From Astrothelium macrocarpum (Eukaryota > Ascomycota > Dothideomycetes > Trypetheliales > Trypetheliaceae), in contig JAGEMR010000026.1 of assembly GCA_021030915.1 (NCBI GenBank), forward strand, positions 62,001-126,000: DNA of 64,000 nucleotides. The letters are read 5' to 3'. Positions 36,123 through 46,979 of the stretch are shown one piece after another. Within the stretch, counting starts at the first letter, position 1; every line of letters begins with the position of its first letter. Both the position numbers and the translations under genes were made by a program. Under the pieces are notes generated by a model. That model saw only the letters and a list, made by a program, of their open reading frames with translations, had not been told where the DNA came from and did not search any database.

Positions 36123-37716
36123 ATGGATGACCCCGACGAAGATGTGCGAGGTCTCCTCATAGTCATCAAAGTACTTCATCAGATTCTTTCGTACTTCAAC
36201 GTTTAAATCCTAATCTTTGTCTTCCTAGGACACTATCCTCACGCCCTACCGCACCCTCACCTCCAAATCCGCTCAACGTGCCTACCTCAGTACCCTCCTC
36301 CTCTTTGTCGCCTCTTTGATACTTGCTGCTCTCTCTGCCATTGCCTATCTCCTCTTCTACAATGCCTACATTCCTCGCATCGGCTTCGACCGCGTCCTCC
36401 ATCTCCAATTCCCCATCCCTAACCTTAGCTCTCCTACCACCGGTAACCCCAACAGGCATTCGCCGTTGCTGCCATTTTACCCATGGCCCTACGCAATAGT
36501 AGACCTTGGCGCCAATCTCGTCAGTAATCAGCCCTACGATGTCAGTCTCGAGCTACATATGCCACGCTCGCCTGGGAACGTAGGCTTGGGGAACTTTATG
36601 CTGGATCTCGAGCTACTCGGCGGTACTTCCGATACTGAGACAGAAACACAGCGACATCCTTTGCATCCCGATGCAGCGATCATGGGTGCAGGCAATCGTA
36701 GTGGAGTGCTGGCAAGAAGCAGTCGATCGACGACGTTAACATATTATTCGGACATGGTCGAGGGTCTTGGGGTCGTAGCAGGATTGCCTCTGTATATGCT
36801 GGGATGGAAACAAGAGGCGGAGATATTGGAAGTGGGGATGATGGATGGGATCGAGTTTCGACGAGGGTGGGCAAATGTACCCCGTAGAGCGAGGGTAGAG
36901 GTGCGCACAAATGAGAGGGATGGGGGAAAGCTTCAGGTATATGGGTGCAAGGTGAAATTCATGGCACGATTTAGGGGCTTACGGTATGTATTTCTAGGAC
37001 CGACCTGGTGGACGATGACTACGGACTGGCTGACTTGCATCAGATGGTTCATGTACAAGCACCGCATCCTCGCCTTCATCCTCTTCACCACCACCTTCTG
37101 GACCGTCTCCACCACCACCACCATCCTTGCTTACCTCGCCCTCTCCTACGCCCTCTCGTCTCCTCCCCTCCAACCTCCAACCCACCGTCCCCGCCCATCC
37201 CCACTACCCACACCAGACTCCAACGCTCCCCCATCTCCATCACCCCCATCCACCCCCTCCCTCTCCGACACCTCCCGCACCTTCCCCACCCTCCGCTCCC
37301 AACCACCCCTCCACTTCTCCCCGTCCTCATCATCCCCATCCCGACACAAACCCGACCCCCGCGATCGTGATCGCGATCACGACTCCGGCCTCGGCTCCAG
37401 CCTCCCCGAAGACGCCCGCTCCGGCCCGTCAGGCGCATCGTCGCTGTTCTCGGCGGCGTGGGCGCGGACGGAAGCCGGCGCGCGCGCGGCGCGGGAGTAT
37501 CCGACGCCGGAGCCGGAGCCTGAGGGCGGGGAGGCCAGGGTGGGGACGCCGGGGGAGGTGGCGGATGATGAGGAGGAGGATGCGGAGTTTGTGGAGGATG
37601 ATGTGGGGGAGGGAGGGGGAGCGGGAGCGGGAGGGAGTGGGAGGGATGCGGGAGGGGGGGTGAGGAGGAGGAGAAGTCGTTTGTTTGCTAGGAGTCGAGA
37701 AGAGGGTGGAGAATAG
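36123..37716 (+). CDS. SEI1: Seipin (lipid-droplet biogenesis)
   Basis: ER membrane protein that organises lipid-droplet budding sites. Exons 36123-36170, 36229-36983 and 37044-37716 encode 491 residues. Two membrane helices bracket a lumenal domain: helix 1 about 36-58 (after a short cytosolic end) and helix 2 about 274-300 (ILAFILFTTTFWTVS). The lumenal part has NQPYDVSLELHMPRSPGN and LGNFMLDLEL, conserved in seipins. The cytosolic tail is low-complexity: Pro/Ser-rich, then Arg-Asp dipeptides, then an acidic and Gly-rich end with a basic tip RRRRSR. The 60-bp second intron has no stop and is in frame; removing it joins RFRGLR to WFMYKHR, the usual fungal arrangement. Confidence 0.92.
37366..37381. 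repeat. 16-bp perfect palindrome in seipin tail
   Basis: CGTGATCGCGATCACG reads identically on both strands. It lies in the part encoding alternating Arg-Asp residues, so coding constraint on the repeated dipeptide is a sufficient explanation. Confidence 0.8.
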
Positions 37717-38532
37717 AGTGTAGAGGGCTTCGGATTGTAATTGGTATTGTTCGTGTGGTGGAGCGTCGAACGAGCTGGATTAGCTTTTCATTTTGAGCAA
37801 GGCGTTGGGTTTGAGGGGACGAGAATGCGTATAGAATTCAGCCATAGTCCTAGGTAAGGCTCGGTATGAGCTTTGGGCTACATGAGTCGGAGTCTTTTAG
37901 AGCATGGTGTTTCAATCATTTGACTCTGAAAAATGAGCCAAGATATGGGAGGAAGAGTGATTGAGCGCAGTCTGGCATTGGCTGCGTGAAAAGGCTAAGT
38001 CCCATTTTCTTACTGTTCAGAAAGTAGTGGATGATGATGATCAAATTACTCCTTCTTTCTTTGCAGTGTCGTCATTGAAGTAAATGGTTAACAAAAGGGA
38101 CTAATACCTAATCATTTTGTACTGTCCACACTTATCATAATCCGTTCGGTGACTGCCTTCTTTGGAATGCAGCTTGGGACCAGAATCTCCTTGGACTACT
38201 CTTCACTACCCTTCACGCTCTTTTCCCGCATTAGGCGAGCCTCTCTCACTTTCTCACGCAAAGCGCCGTCAGCTACAAACCTTGGGGACGACTCTGTGCC
38301 TAACAGCCGGTGTTGGATTGCCTCAGCTACTCACTTTCCACTAGTTACTTCACTTCTTCATTCACCTACGCTTTCACTTATATCTTCACTTTCCTGTTTA
38401 ACACTCCAGCATCCTTGCTTATCCTGCACGATGACTCTCGAGACTTCAGTATTTAAGCTCCTCCCTCGGCCTTCTACGAAGCTTTTCCTTCCTCCCTCTC
38501 TTACGATTCCGAGTTGCTGTCCTTGTTGCGAC
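37717..38532. other. Spacer, seipin to F-box-like paralogue A
   Basis: About 0.8 kb. The open frame from 38149 runs in frame into paralogue A, and an ATG at 38431 would add 34 residues to it. CT-rich promoter-like sequence dominates 38200-38520. Confidence 0.5.
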
Positions 38533-39994
38533 ATGGCTTCTCTACCCGGAGCGTCGTCTGAGATGGGAGACGACGATCCTCTTACGGTAAGCAAAACTCA
38601 TCCACAGACACGGAATGGGTTTTTGGTACTAATGTTTGTCTGAAAGGAAGCGTCCACCGAAGGTTCAACTGACAGCGATTCCAAGAGTGACAGCTTAGTG
38701 GCACTTTGTGGCAAGCTAAGGCCCTACAAATTGATCGGCAGTCCGTCCATCCGGAATTCTCTGGTTCACATGTTCCGGTCTAGCAGCTCTGCTGCTGCTG
38801 AGGTAAGTCCCAGGTTCCAGTCTTCGACAAATATGAGAAAGGCACATGCTTAATAATAAAAGTTTCAAGAGGCCACAGAGCACTATGTGAGCAAGATTGT
38901 CATAGCATCCAAAGATCCACACGTATTGAAACATGTAAGTCTTATAATTACTTCCCTGTGGCCAGCCATGCGATTAGGCAAAGAGCCAGGACTCACAACT
39001 CCATGCAGCAACGGCAATTATTCTCAAGTTGTAATTGTTCATCAGCATCAACAGTAAGCTTTTATTTACAGACTCACTGATAATAGAGTTTTTCACTATG
39101 AACGTCTATTTCTTACAGTCTTCAACAACAATTCTTGTTGTAGCGTGGTGAAAGGCATGTTAGGAACCGGGATTCGTGAATCCCGGGTTCTTTTCCAACT
39201 GCATGCCAGCTTGCTATAAGGCTAATATTGTACAGGAGATCATTTTCGATGCACTTGCCAAAGAACATGAAGCTATCGTCATTAGACGCTCGCCAACCTT
39301 TCCCTTCACGCAGTTACCAACAGAGCTCCGCTTGTCCATCTACGGTTTCGTCTTAGGAGATAAGAAGAGGATCAGGATCGGTAAAAAGTATCGTGAGAAA
39401 TCACATTTTTTCTCTCCTGATCTTCATGGGAAGAACCGTTTAGCTCTCCTGCGCGTTAACAAGGAGATTCAAGCTGAAGTTCTTCAGAAACTATATCGTA
39501 GAACAAAGCTTGAATTCATCTACGCAAACCATTTAATCGAATTCATCAGCAAGTACCCCACGATGGCCAAGCATATCGAGGCGCTCCAGCTATATTGGAC
39601 ATCAAAGACGTGGGGGACGGCAAGGCAAGTTTCGAGGAGCCTGAAACGCTGCACAAATCTCAGCCAAGTTTGCGTGGAACTGGAGATTACAAAGTTCAAG
39701 AACTTGGCCAGCGAAGACGCTATTGGAGATGCTGCTCATATGGTTGGGGAAGTTCTGAGGCATTGGCTGATGCCAGGTAACACTAGGAAGAAAGTAGTTG
39801 ATGCCAATCGCGTCGAAGCGACCAGTGTGGAGCTTCTCCGTCATGGAACCACGAAACATGCTCCGAAGATGGAGCAAGACGAGGAGAAATGCTTCCTGGC
39901 ACTCGTTAAGACGAGCTTATGTGGTGGCCTTTTGTCAGAGGAACAGAGTTCTTCTCTGCGCCAGCTGAAATCGAAGAAAGGTTCGGGAACTTGA
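38533..39994 (+). CDS. F-box-like protein, tandem paralogue A
   Basis: Exons 38533-38586, 38647-38802, 38863-38934 (72 nt) and 39236-39994 give 346 residues with phase-0 introns throughout. The 72-nt exon encodes TEHYVSKIVIASK, matched by the paralogue 2 kb downstream. The last exon carries FPFTQLPTELRLSIYGFVL (F-box-like) and LALLRVNKEIQAEVLQKLYRRT (second family motif). The C-terminal part is helical. Function unknown. A 45-nt in-phase segment at 39009-39053 inside the last intron could be a cassette exon. The start at 38533 is the nearest ATG; 38431 is an in-frame alternative. Confidence 0.72.
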
Positions 39995-40546
39995 TGAAGA
40001 TGTCTTTGCGCGGAGCCGATGATGTACTCAGTGGTCTAGGGATTCTGATGCTGCTGGGTGGAAATGCTTCGAACACTGCGGTTCGTATGGAGATGTGATG
40101 GCCTTTTCGTAGATGATGTTCTACTCGGAGCTAAGTTACTGAATGCAGAACTACACATTCGTTAGATGATAGTGAGATAACGATGTTTCATTTCACTCCA
40201 AATATCACCCACCATTTGCTCACGTTAGGCTGCATGCATCACATTTTGATACTCACTTGATATGCAAGATCCATCACATCACAGAACCATCGCCGTTGAC
40301 CTCCCCACGTATGTATATATACCTCCGCCAAGGACTTCCTTGGTTCTCTGGAGAAACCTTGCTCCATTCTCTACCGGTATGACAGCGCCTCGATAACTTG
40401 GATTAATAAACGTAAGCAATGGCCCCTCTGCGAATATAACAATAGCTTCGATGGTTGACACCTGTTTTATAGGATACAGGCCATACCAAACGTACCTATT
40501 GCAAAAGAATAATCTAACGAATCTTTGAGAAGACTCATTGCACGTC
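39995..40546. other. Spacer between tandem F-box-like paralogues
   Basis: About 0.55 kb; no gene or repeat recognised. Likely promoter of paralogue B. Confidence 0.6.
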
Positions 40547-41641
40547 ATGGATGCCGAGACGAACACTAATGACAACGGTCGTCAGACTCTCGCGGAAAAT
40601 CTAAGGCCATACAGCGAAGTTCAGCCTATTGTATCCGTGGGTGGCACGGTTGTTCGGCGTTTCCAGCTTTCTCCTAATGCAACTGCTGAAGTACGTCGTG
40701 AAGAAAGATTTTGAATGCAAAGAGAAAAAAGCACTGACGTTTGTATAGTATGATGAGGAAACTAAGCATTACGTGCAGAAAATCGTTCTTGCATCCAAGA
40801 AATGTTTCAGTGCGGAACGTGTAAGTCTTATCTCATCCATCTGAGTCGATTTGGGGTTCTGTTGAAGGCTGATGGCGATACTAATACTCTACAGGTGGTT
40901 GTTCAATCGGGAAGCTCGCAAGAAGAGGTCATTGTCATCAAGTCGATATATTCACTCCATTTCATGTCTATTCCACCGGAGCTTCGCCTCATGATCTACC
41001 GTTTTGTCTACGAAGACGTACAGCATATCGCGATTGAACACCTCCGCTCCAACTCCATAGGCATCAATTTCCGTCGAAAGCACCATCTGGCTATCCTTGG
41101 CGTTGACAAGCAAATCCGAGCTGAGGCACTACGGGAACTTTTCCATGGAAGAACCTTCCATTTCCCAGATGCACCCACGCTTTCCTCTTTCTTGCTGCAC
41201 CATCCTACCACAATCGCACACATCAAAGCTATCCAGCTGCATTCGTGTAACAAAGCATCACAGGCGTTGGCAGATAGGCTGAAAAAGTGCGAAAATCTTA
41301 CACATATATACATCAGGTTATGGCCTAACCAGACCACTAAAACTCGAATGAAACAAGCCGATCGTGTTGGAATGATGCTAGCGAAATGGTTGATTCCGGG
41401 TCGTGGAAGCAAGAAAATTGATCCGGAACGATTCAGGGCCTTGGAAATCCAGTTCAATGTAGCCGGACGGTACCTCGACTTTTGGGCCGAGTTCAAATCA
41501 TTGATTGTTGAACCTGAAGTCAAGGCATCATATCAGGAATCCGCACAAGTCGCTCGGGAGGAAGAGGAGTTCAAAACATTTATCAAGCAGTCTCTGGGCA
41601 GGGAAATGGCCTTGTCTCAGATATTCAGCGCCTTTTTCTAG
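40547..41641 (+). CDS. F-box-like protein, tandem paralogue B
   Basis: Exons 40547-40690, 40749-40820 (72 nt) and 40895-41641 give 320 residues, all introns in phase 0. The 72-nt middle exon encodes ETKHYVQKIVLASKK and is the same length as that of paralogue A. The third exon contains FMSIPPELRLMIYRFVYED and LAILGVDKQIRAEALRELFHGRTF, the two family motifs. The segment around KKCENLTHIYIRLW aligns by eye with KRCTNLSQVCVELE of A. The genes are therefore tandem duplicates that have diverged strongly. Function unknown. Confidence 0.75.
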
Positions 41642-42988
41642 GGGAGACGAACCACATTAGATGCTCTACATTTTGTTTTGCTGGCTGTTCTGTGGCTTCT
41701 CTGCTGTATTGACTTCAACTCTCTTACAATTGGAATCGGCGATCATTCGCATTGCTCAAAGCTTTCTAGAACAGATATCAGACTCGTTCTAATACGGGCA
41801 TTTGCCTAACCCCAACTGAGTGAACTTTAGATCAATGTGAAGGAATGAAAGTGTATAACGGAGATATAGGTAGGAGGTCAAATAGTCCTCGAATAAGCTG
41901 CTTGATGGTTTTGACCGCCTGGCAGTTTTAGAGCCGCGATCAGAGACTGCATTGCCCTACCGTTTCATTGGTTACCTAAGGTACTCAGGTTTTACACACA
42001 CAATTGTGACGAAATCCTTAGCATCTTTGCAAAAACATAACCTTTTGCTGGAAAATTCCAGATGACCATTTCATGATTTCACCATGTGTTTTCTTCTGTT
42101 GTAGCTAATGGTCACTTAACCAGAAACAGAGAGAGAGCTGCCGTATATATGAGGATATTTAAATAGGTATGGCATTTGCAGACAGCGGATCGCAGAGACC
42201 ATAGACAAGAAGAAGTAGCTTCGCAGCGTTGGATTCAACCGGGGGGGTTTCGTTAAGCAGGCTGGCTTTGATGATTACTCTTCAGAGAACAGAAAGATCA
42301 ACACTGATTTACACAGCTCCCAAGTAAGGTTCTTTCATCTTTGTTTCAGTTTATCTAAAAACGCTCAAGTGCTATGTGATGAACACAATACAACAAGTTT
42401 CAAGACGGATCGGAAGGGCCCTCTGTGCTTTTGGGTTTCTTTGAATGATATTTTATTTCTGATATGCATCTTTTCGTTGATTGAACACTATCCTAGTTCT
42501 GTTAAGACGCGATACTGACTAGAATTTGGTAGAACTTCGTAGCACTTGGTGACCAATGATGATCAAAGCCAGGGACGCATTTGGAGATATTGTAAAGCCA
42601 AGTACCTGTGGATAATATGTGCTTGGCGAGTCGCGAACGGGCCAACTTTCGTTCATCCTGCTCAATGAGAATTGGGCGTAGCTTACAGGGTGTATGTCTG
42701 TAAAGCAATTCGTATATAAACTCAGTAACGCATATCACTACTATACAAAGACAACTGTTGTCCAAAACACGTTCCACCCATGCCGCTTTTTAGCCGCCCT
42801 CATAAATCCATCACAGGCATGCCACGCCTTAGCCTACAGCTAAGATATCCAAACCCTGCGGTTGTTGTTGCTTTTACCCCCATCGATATGCTACTCCCAG
42901 TTTACAAAGGAAATGTAGATATGAGGATACCCTCGACAGCACCAGCAAGTGCGTAATGATTTACAGCCATCGCTGAAACAGCTGCTTA
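41642..42988. other. Spacer between convergent genes
   Basis: About 1.35 kb between convergent paralogue B and the TUDOR gene. Only short ORFs; a run of eight G at about 42240. Nothing else seen. Confidence 0.55.
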
Positions 42989-43723
42989 CTAGGACTTGTT
43001 CCTGGCGCTTCGTCTTGGCTGTCCATCGGCGGTTGCAGCCTTCTTTGGCTCCTTCTTGGGCTTCTCTTTCTTCTCAGCCTTTGGCTTGGAAGCGCCATTG
43101 CTCTCAGTGGCATCTTTCTTTGGTCGGCCACGACCGCCAGATTTCCCTTTCTTCTCCTTGGCGCCTTCGTCACCATTGACGTCTCCCTTCTTCTGCTTCT
43201 TTGCTTTCTCTTCACCTTCCGGCTTCTCCTTGGCTGACCTTTTGCCGCCCGTCTTGGTGTCTTTACCCTTCTTCTCGTCCTCCTCTTTCTCGTCATCCCC
43301 ACCGTTGTGCTCGGGGCCTTCTTCCTCAACGTCGAGCTCACTGGCTTTCTTTACCACATCATTGCCAGAGCGCTCGACGTGCACAGCGGGATTGTCCGGC
43401 TCGGCGTTCTTGGAAATGGTGTTGCCGCGGTGAGATTGAATGGCGACTTGACCCTCCTTTGCAACCTCAGCAGCAGTACCGTCGGGACGGCCTCCAGACC
43501 ATTGCCAGGAGACTGTAGAAGCTCATTAGCCATGTCGCGTCCATTGTTTATATGGGCAGCCAGCTTATGTATTGACGCGTCCAGAACGTGCAACACTCAG
43601 TCAAGGGTACGTAGGAGAATAAGATACATGTTGAAGGCCGTGAAGAGCGAATTTGGGGATAAAAGCGCGTGATTTACCCAAATACGTACCTTGGTCACCT
43701 TCTTTAATATCCTTGTCAGCCAT
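42989..43723 (-). CDS. TUDOR-like (Hva1) AT-hook protein
   Basis: Exons 43723-43690 and 43512-42989, 177-bp intron, 185 residues. MADKDIKEGDQ from exon 1 joins VSWQWSGGRPDGTAAEVA from exon 2. This is the start of the hypervirulence-associated TUDOR family, a small beta-barrel found in fungi and bacteria. The rest is Lys/Glu-rich and disordered, with one AT-hook core GGRGRPKK and a basic tip RRSARNKS. Probably nuclear and binding AT-rich DNA or chromatin. It diverges from PEX14 over 461 bp. Confidence 0.85.
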
Positions 43724-44184
43724 GATGCAATAACCAGCTGAAGTACCGAGTAAAAGTAGAAAATGAGATTGTGCAAAAATAGATGGAGTGATATAGTCGC
43801 GTGACAGAGGCGACACAGGGCGCAACAAAAGAATTGATGCGCAATGGAGGGGAGAGGGGGTAAAGATGGGGGAATTGGAGGGAGGTCGAGGTGGTGAGGA
43901 AGGTGTGAGAGGGTAGCATGGCACTGATGGCTGGTCCGTGTGCCCACTCACCCCCAATAGGCTAAACGTTTCCCAGCACCGCTAGCTAGTCCCAAATCGG
44001 CCCAAATCGGCACTCGCTGTATAATAGATCCAATTGTGGCTGGGACCGAGGTTCTAACGAAGCATGCCTTTCTTTTTGCATCTTCTTACATCCAACTTTC
44101 CTCACATTCAGCTGCGATGAACTCCATTTCACTCTCTAAAGGACACCTGACGCTTTGAATTTTATAGGAAAATTGTTTGCCAAA
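43724..44184. promoter_or_regulatory. Bidirectional promoter, TUDOR protein / PEX14
   Basis: 461 bp between divergent start codons. It contains a near-direct repeat of CCCAAATCGG at about 43990-44010 (two copies). Whether this is a binding site is unknown. Confidence 0.5.
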
Positions 44185-45552
44185 ATGGTCCGCGAGGACC
44201 TTATTTCATCCGCTGTGAGTATCGTCTCATGTGAAGAATCCATACATCTAATCTTCTTTTCAGGTTTCTTGTATGTCGAACTCATTGACCGATTCTTCCC
44301 TGTCCTACTCACAAAGTCACTGTAGTTCTTCAAGACCCATCCGTCGCCTCAGCTCCTCTAGACAAGCGAATAGCCTTTCTACAATCTAAAAATCTCACCC
44401 AAGAAGAGATCGACCTCTCATTAGCAAGAGCATCCCAAGATGTCTCTCAAACCGCCACACCAACACCCCCAAGCACATCCGCTCCAGCCTACGCATACCC
44501 TCCACAACCAATGAGACCACCTCCGCCCTATGGCGCATACCAACCCGGATACTGGCCTCCACCTCCGCCGCCAGAACCCCCAAGACGGGACTGGCGAGAC
44601 TGGTTTATCATGGCCACCGTCATGGGCGGCCTCAGCTACGGCATCTACTTCGTCGCCAAGGTACATCTCCACTCTCCTCCTCCTGATACCCTCAACCCAC
44701 ACTAATCCTCCTCCACAGCGCTACATCACTCCCCTCATCGCCCCTCCCACACCCCCACAACTCACCGCTGACAAAGCCGCCATCGACGCCGACTTCGCGC
44801 GCGCCTTCGCCCTCCTAGACCAGCTCGCCTCGGACACCGCTGCACTTCAGTCCTCCGAGACGGCGCGCACCCAGCGGCTGGACACGGCGCTGGGCGAGCT
44901 GGAGTCGGTGATTACAGAATTGCGGGAGGGCGCGAAGAGAAGAGAGGAGGATGGTCGTCGGCTGGGTGATGAGGTGAGAGGGCTGAAGGATCTAGTCCCC
45001 CGTGCCTTGGAAGCGCAGGGCAAGGAGAAGGAGGAGCGGTTGAGGGAGTTGGGCGGTGAGTTGAGGAGCTTGAAGACGTTGGTGGGCAATCGGGTTGGGG
45101 GAGCGAGCGCAGGAGGAGCGACAGGAGGGGTGGGTGGTGCGATGGCGAGTGTACAGGGGGGAGGCAGCAGGCCTGCGAGTGTGACGGGGAGTTCGGGGAC
45201 GGGAGGGTCTGTTAATGGGACGGGGCCGGCGGCAAGTGGGAATGGAATTGGGGGCACGATGGCATCGTCGACGAGTCCGCAGCTACCGCCTACCGCGAGT
45301 AGTACGGGGAACGCTGGGTCTACTGGGCTGGGCAGCGGAAGTGCGCAGGGTGGTGGTTTGGAGGAGGGCCGAGCAAATTCATTGTCGAGTCTGCCGGATC
45401 GCACATCGAATGCGAGCCCGTACAATCGCTTCTCTGGACGTGCCGCAATTCCGGCATGGCAGATGGCGGCGTCCAAAAAGGGCCAGGACGGTGGTGAGAA
45501 GAAGGATACATCTGAGAGCGGGACTATGGCAGAGCCAGCTGCTGCTTCATAA
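44185..45552 (+). CDS. PEX14: Peroxisomal import docking protein Pex14
   Basis: Membrane docking factor for the Pex5/Pex7 receptors. Exons 44185-44214, 44264-44270 (7 nt), 44326-44660 and 44719-45552 give 401 residues. The N-terminal receptor-binding helices read MVREDLISSAVSFLQDPSV with the middle of this peptide supplied by the 7-nt exon, then KRIAFLQSKNLTQEEID. A Pro/Tyr-rich stretch with PPPPPPEPPRRDW precedes the single membrane helix (about 105-124). Coiled coil (about 140-220) and a Gly/Ser-rich tail follow. Residue spacing matches the family only when the micro-exon is included; without it the peptide would lose VS and shift frame. Confidence 0.93.
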
Positions 45553-45660
45553 GTGGTATTGTATTTTAATATGTTCTTTGATGACAATCTTCTCCTCGTT
45601 TGATCGAGGAAATGCTTCGGTTATCTCTCGTATCGTCCAGCCAGCATATGGCCAGCCTTT

Positions 45661-46455
45661 TCAAGCATTTTCAAGCAAATCCGAAGTAAAGCAGCTATGG
45701 TCAATGTAATCTTCGCATAAATCGTCCAAGACGGTATCGAAGTCTCCCCATATCCCCTCTGTCACGGCCTGTTGCTTCAACCGTAACCTATCCTTATCGT
45801 CCGATGGCTCCTCTCTATCCATGACTTTATACCTCAGCGTTCCCGGCTCGAAACACCCATCATCGTGTGTGTGTCCAATCATAATTGTGCATTCCCGCGG
45901 CACGGTCATTTGCAATCGCTTCAAGGTGCAGTGAAGTTCTGTCCAAAGCATAGCAACGAAACGCTGCCTATACTGATCTGCAAGAAATAAGGGACCGAAA
46001 TCGGACTCAAAACACTCGATGTGCTGCAATGACTTTGGGTTCCTTCCGTTCGTGAACCAAAACTCAACCGACAGCGTTCTCAGCGACTTCATGTGCCGCG
46101 CAATCTGAATGAAGTTTGAGTCCATTTCCCCGCGCTGCAAAGCGGTCCAATGTATCGCAAAGGTCAACTTTGTGAGTTGGTTGAAGATTGCATTGGGTTG
46201 CTGTCGATATATGTCCACCAGAAAATCGATCTTAGGACTAATGTTTGGTGATTTGTAGGTTTGTATGATGCCGAAATTGGCCTTTGTGTAGAATCCTCTT
46301 GTGATTTCCTTGTTGATGGTCTTGCAGGTAAGTCTCAGGTTTTGTATGGCACGAAATTGAGGGGCGCGAGGGTTGATTGGAATGAATTTGGCTTCAAAGA
46401 AGCAGGCGTAGACCTGAAGTCGTAGCTCTGGAGGTAGATTGAGGAACGGAAACAT
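45661..46455 (-). CDS. F-box-like / DUF7730-type fungal protein
   Basis: Intronless, 264 residues, convergent with PEX14 (108 bp apart). Begins MFPFLNLPPELRLQVYACFFE, the F-box-like start, and continues with IQNLRLTCKTINKEITRGFY, the second motif of the family. The central part has LTKLTFAIHW and LRTLSVEFW, resembling the leucine-spaced segments of the other members. Short acidic C-terminus. Function unknown. Confidence 0.8.
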   Translation of the reverse strand: MFPFLNLPPELRLQVYACFFEAKFIPINPRAPQFRAIQNLRLTCKTINKEITRGFYTKANFGIIQTYKSPNISPKIDFLVDIYRQQPNAIFNQLTKLTFAIHWTALQRGEMDSNFIQIARHMKSLRTLSVEFWFTNGRNPKSLQHIECFESDFGPLFLADQYRQRFVAMLWTELHCTLKRLQMTVPRECTIMIGHTHDDGCFEPGTLRYKVMDREEPSDDKDRLRLKQQAVTEGIWGDFDTVLDDLCEDYIDHSCFTSDLLENA

Positions 46456-46979
46456 AGTTCTGGTTTTGACTAGATTTGCACTTCAGAATCCAGCTGTGAT
46501 GGAGGCACTCATTTGCGCCTCAAAGTATGGACCATGTAGGGATAGAATGAAGGCTTGCAGAACCAGGTTGATTTCAATGATGAGGGATAATGAATGGAGA
46601 GCAAAGAGACACGCAATCAGAATGTGAGTTACCAAAGGCAAGAAGTGAGATGGACAAATCAGTTCGAATGTGATAAGCTGATTTTAATTATCTCATCGTT
46701 CAAAGTGATCCATGAGCTATGTCTATCGGGCCGAGCTAATGTACAACCTGTGAAAATCATAAAGTGCATGTATTAAGGTATCCTCGTATGCCAGCAATTA
46801 GCAAGAGTTTGAAATGTTGAAAACAGCATTAGAGAACCTCGAGCAAACACCTTGCCACCAGCTTCGTCCCATCGTTTCGCCCACAACGCCCATCAGGCTA
46901 TCGTCGATGACAAATCCCAAGCAGAAAAATGCTTCAGAGTCAGAGGAGATATTCAGGCTTGCGCATAGAAAGAGTAACC
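46456..46979. other. Spacer, F-box-like to zf-PARP gene
   Basis: About 0.5 kb between two minus-strand genes. Short ORFs without features. Promoter of the F-box-like gene. Confidence 0.6.

Noticed and set aside
37127..37663. Pro/His-rich 178-codon ORF inside seipin
   Set aside because: Alternative frame of the low-complexity tail; no independent start context or domain.
38149..38532. Separate Ser/Pro-rich gene before F-box-like paralogue A
   Set aside because: It is continuous with exon 1 of paralogue A and looks like CT-rich leader; at most it extends that protein from 38431.
42996..43433. Phe/Ser-rich plus-strand ORF with apparent membrane helices
   Set aside because: Antisense shadow of the Lys/Glu-rich TUDOR AT-hook protein. 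The same applies at 46987-47598 opposite the zf-PARP gene.
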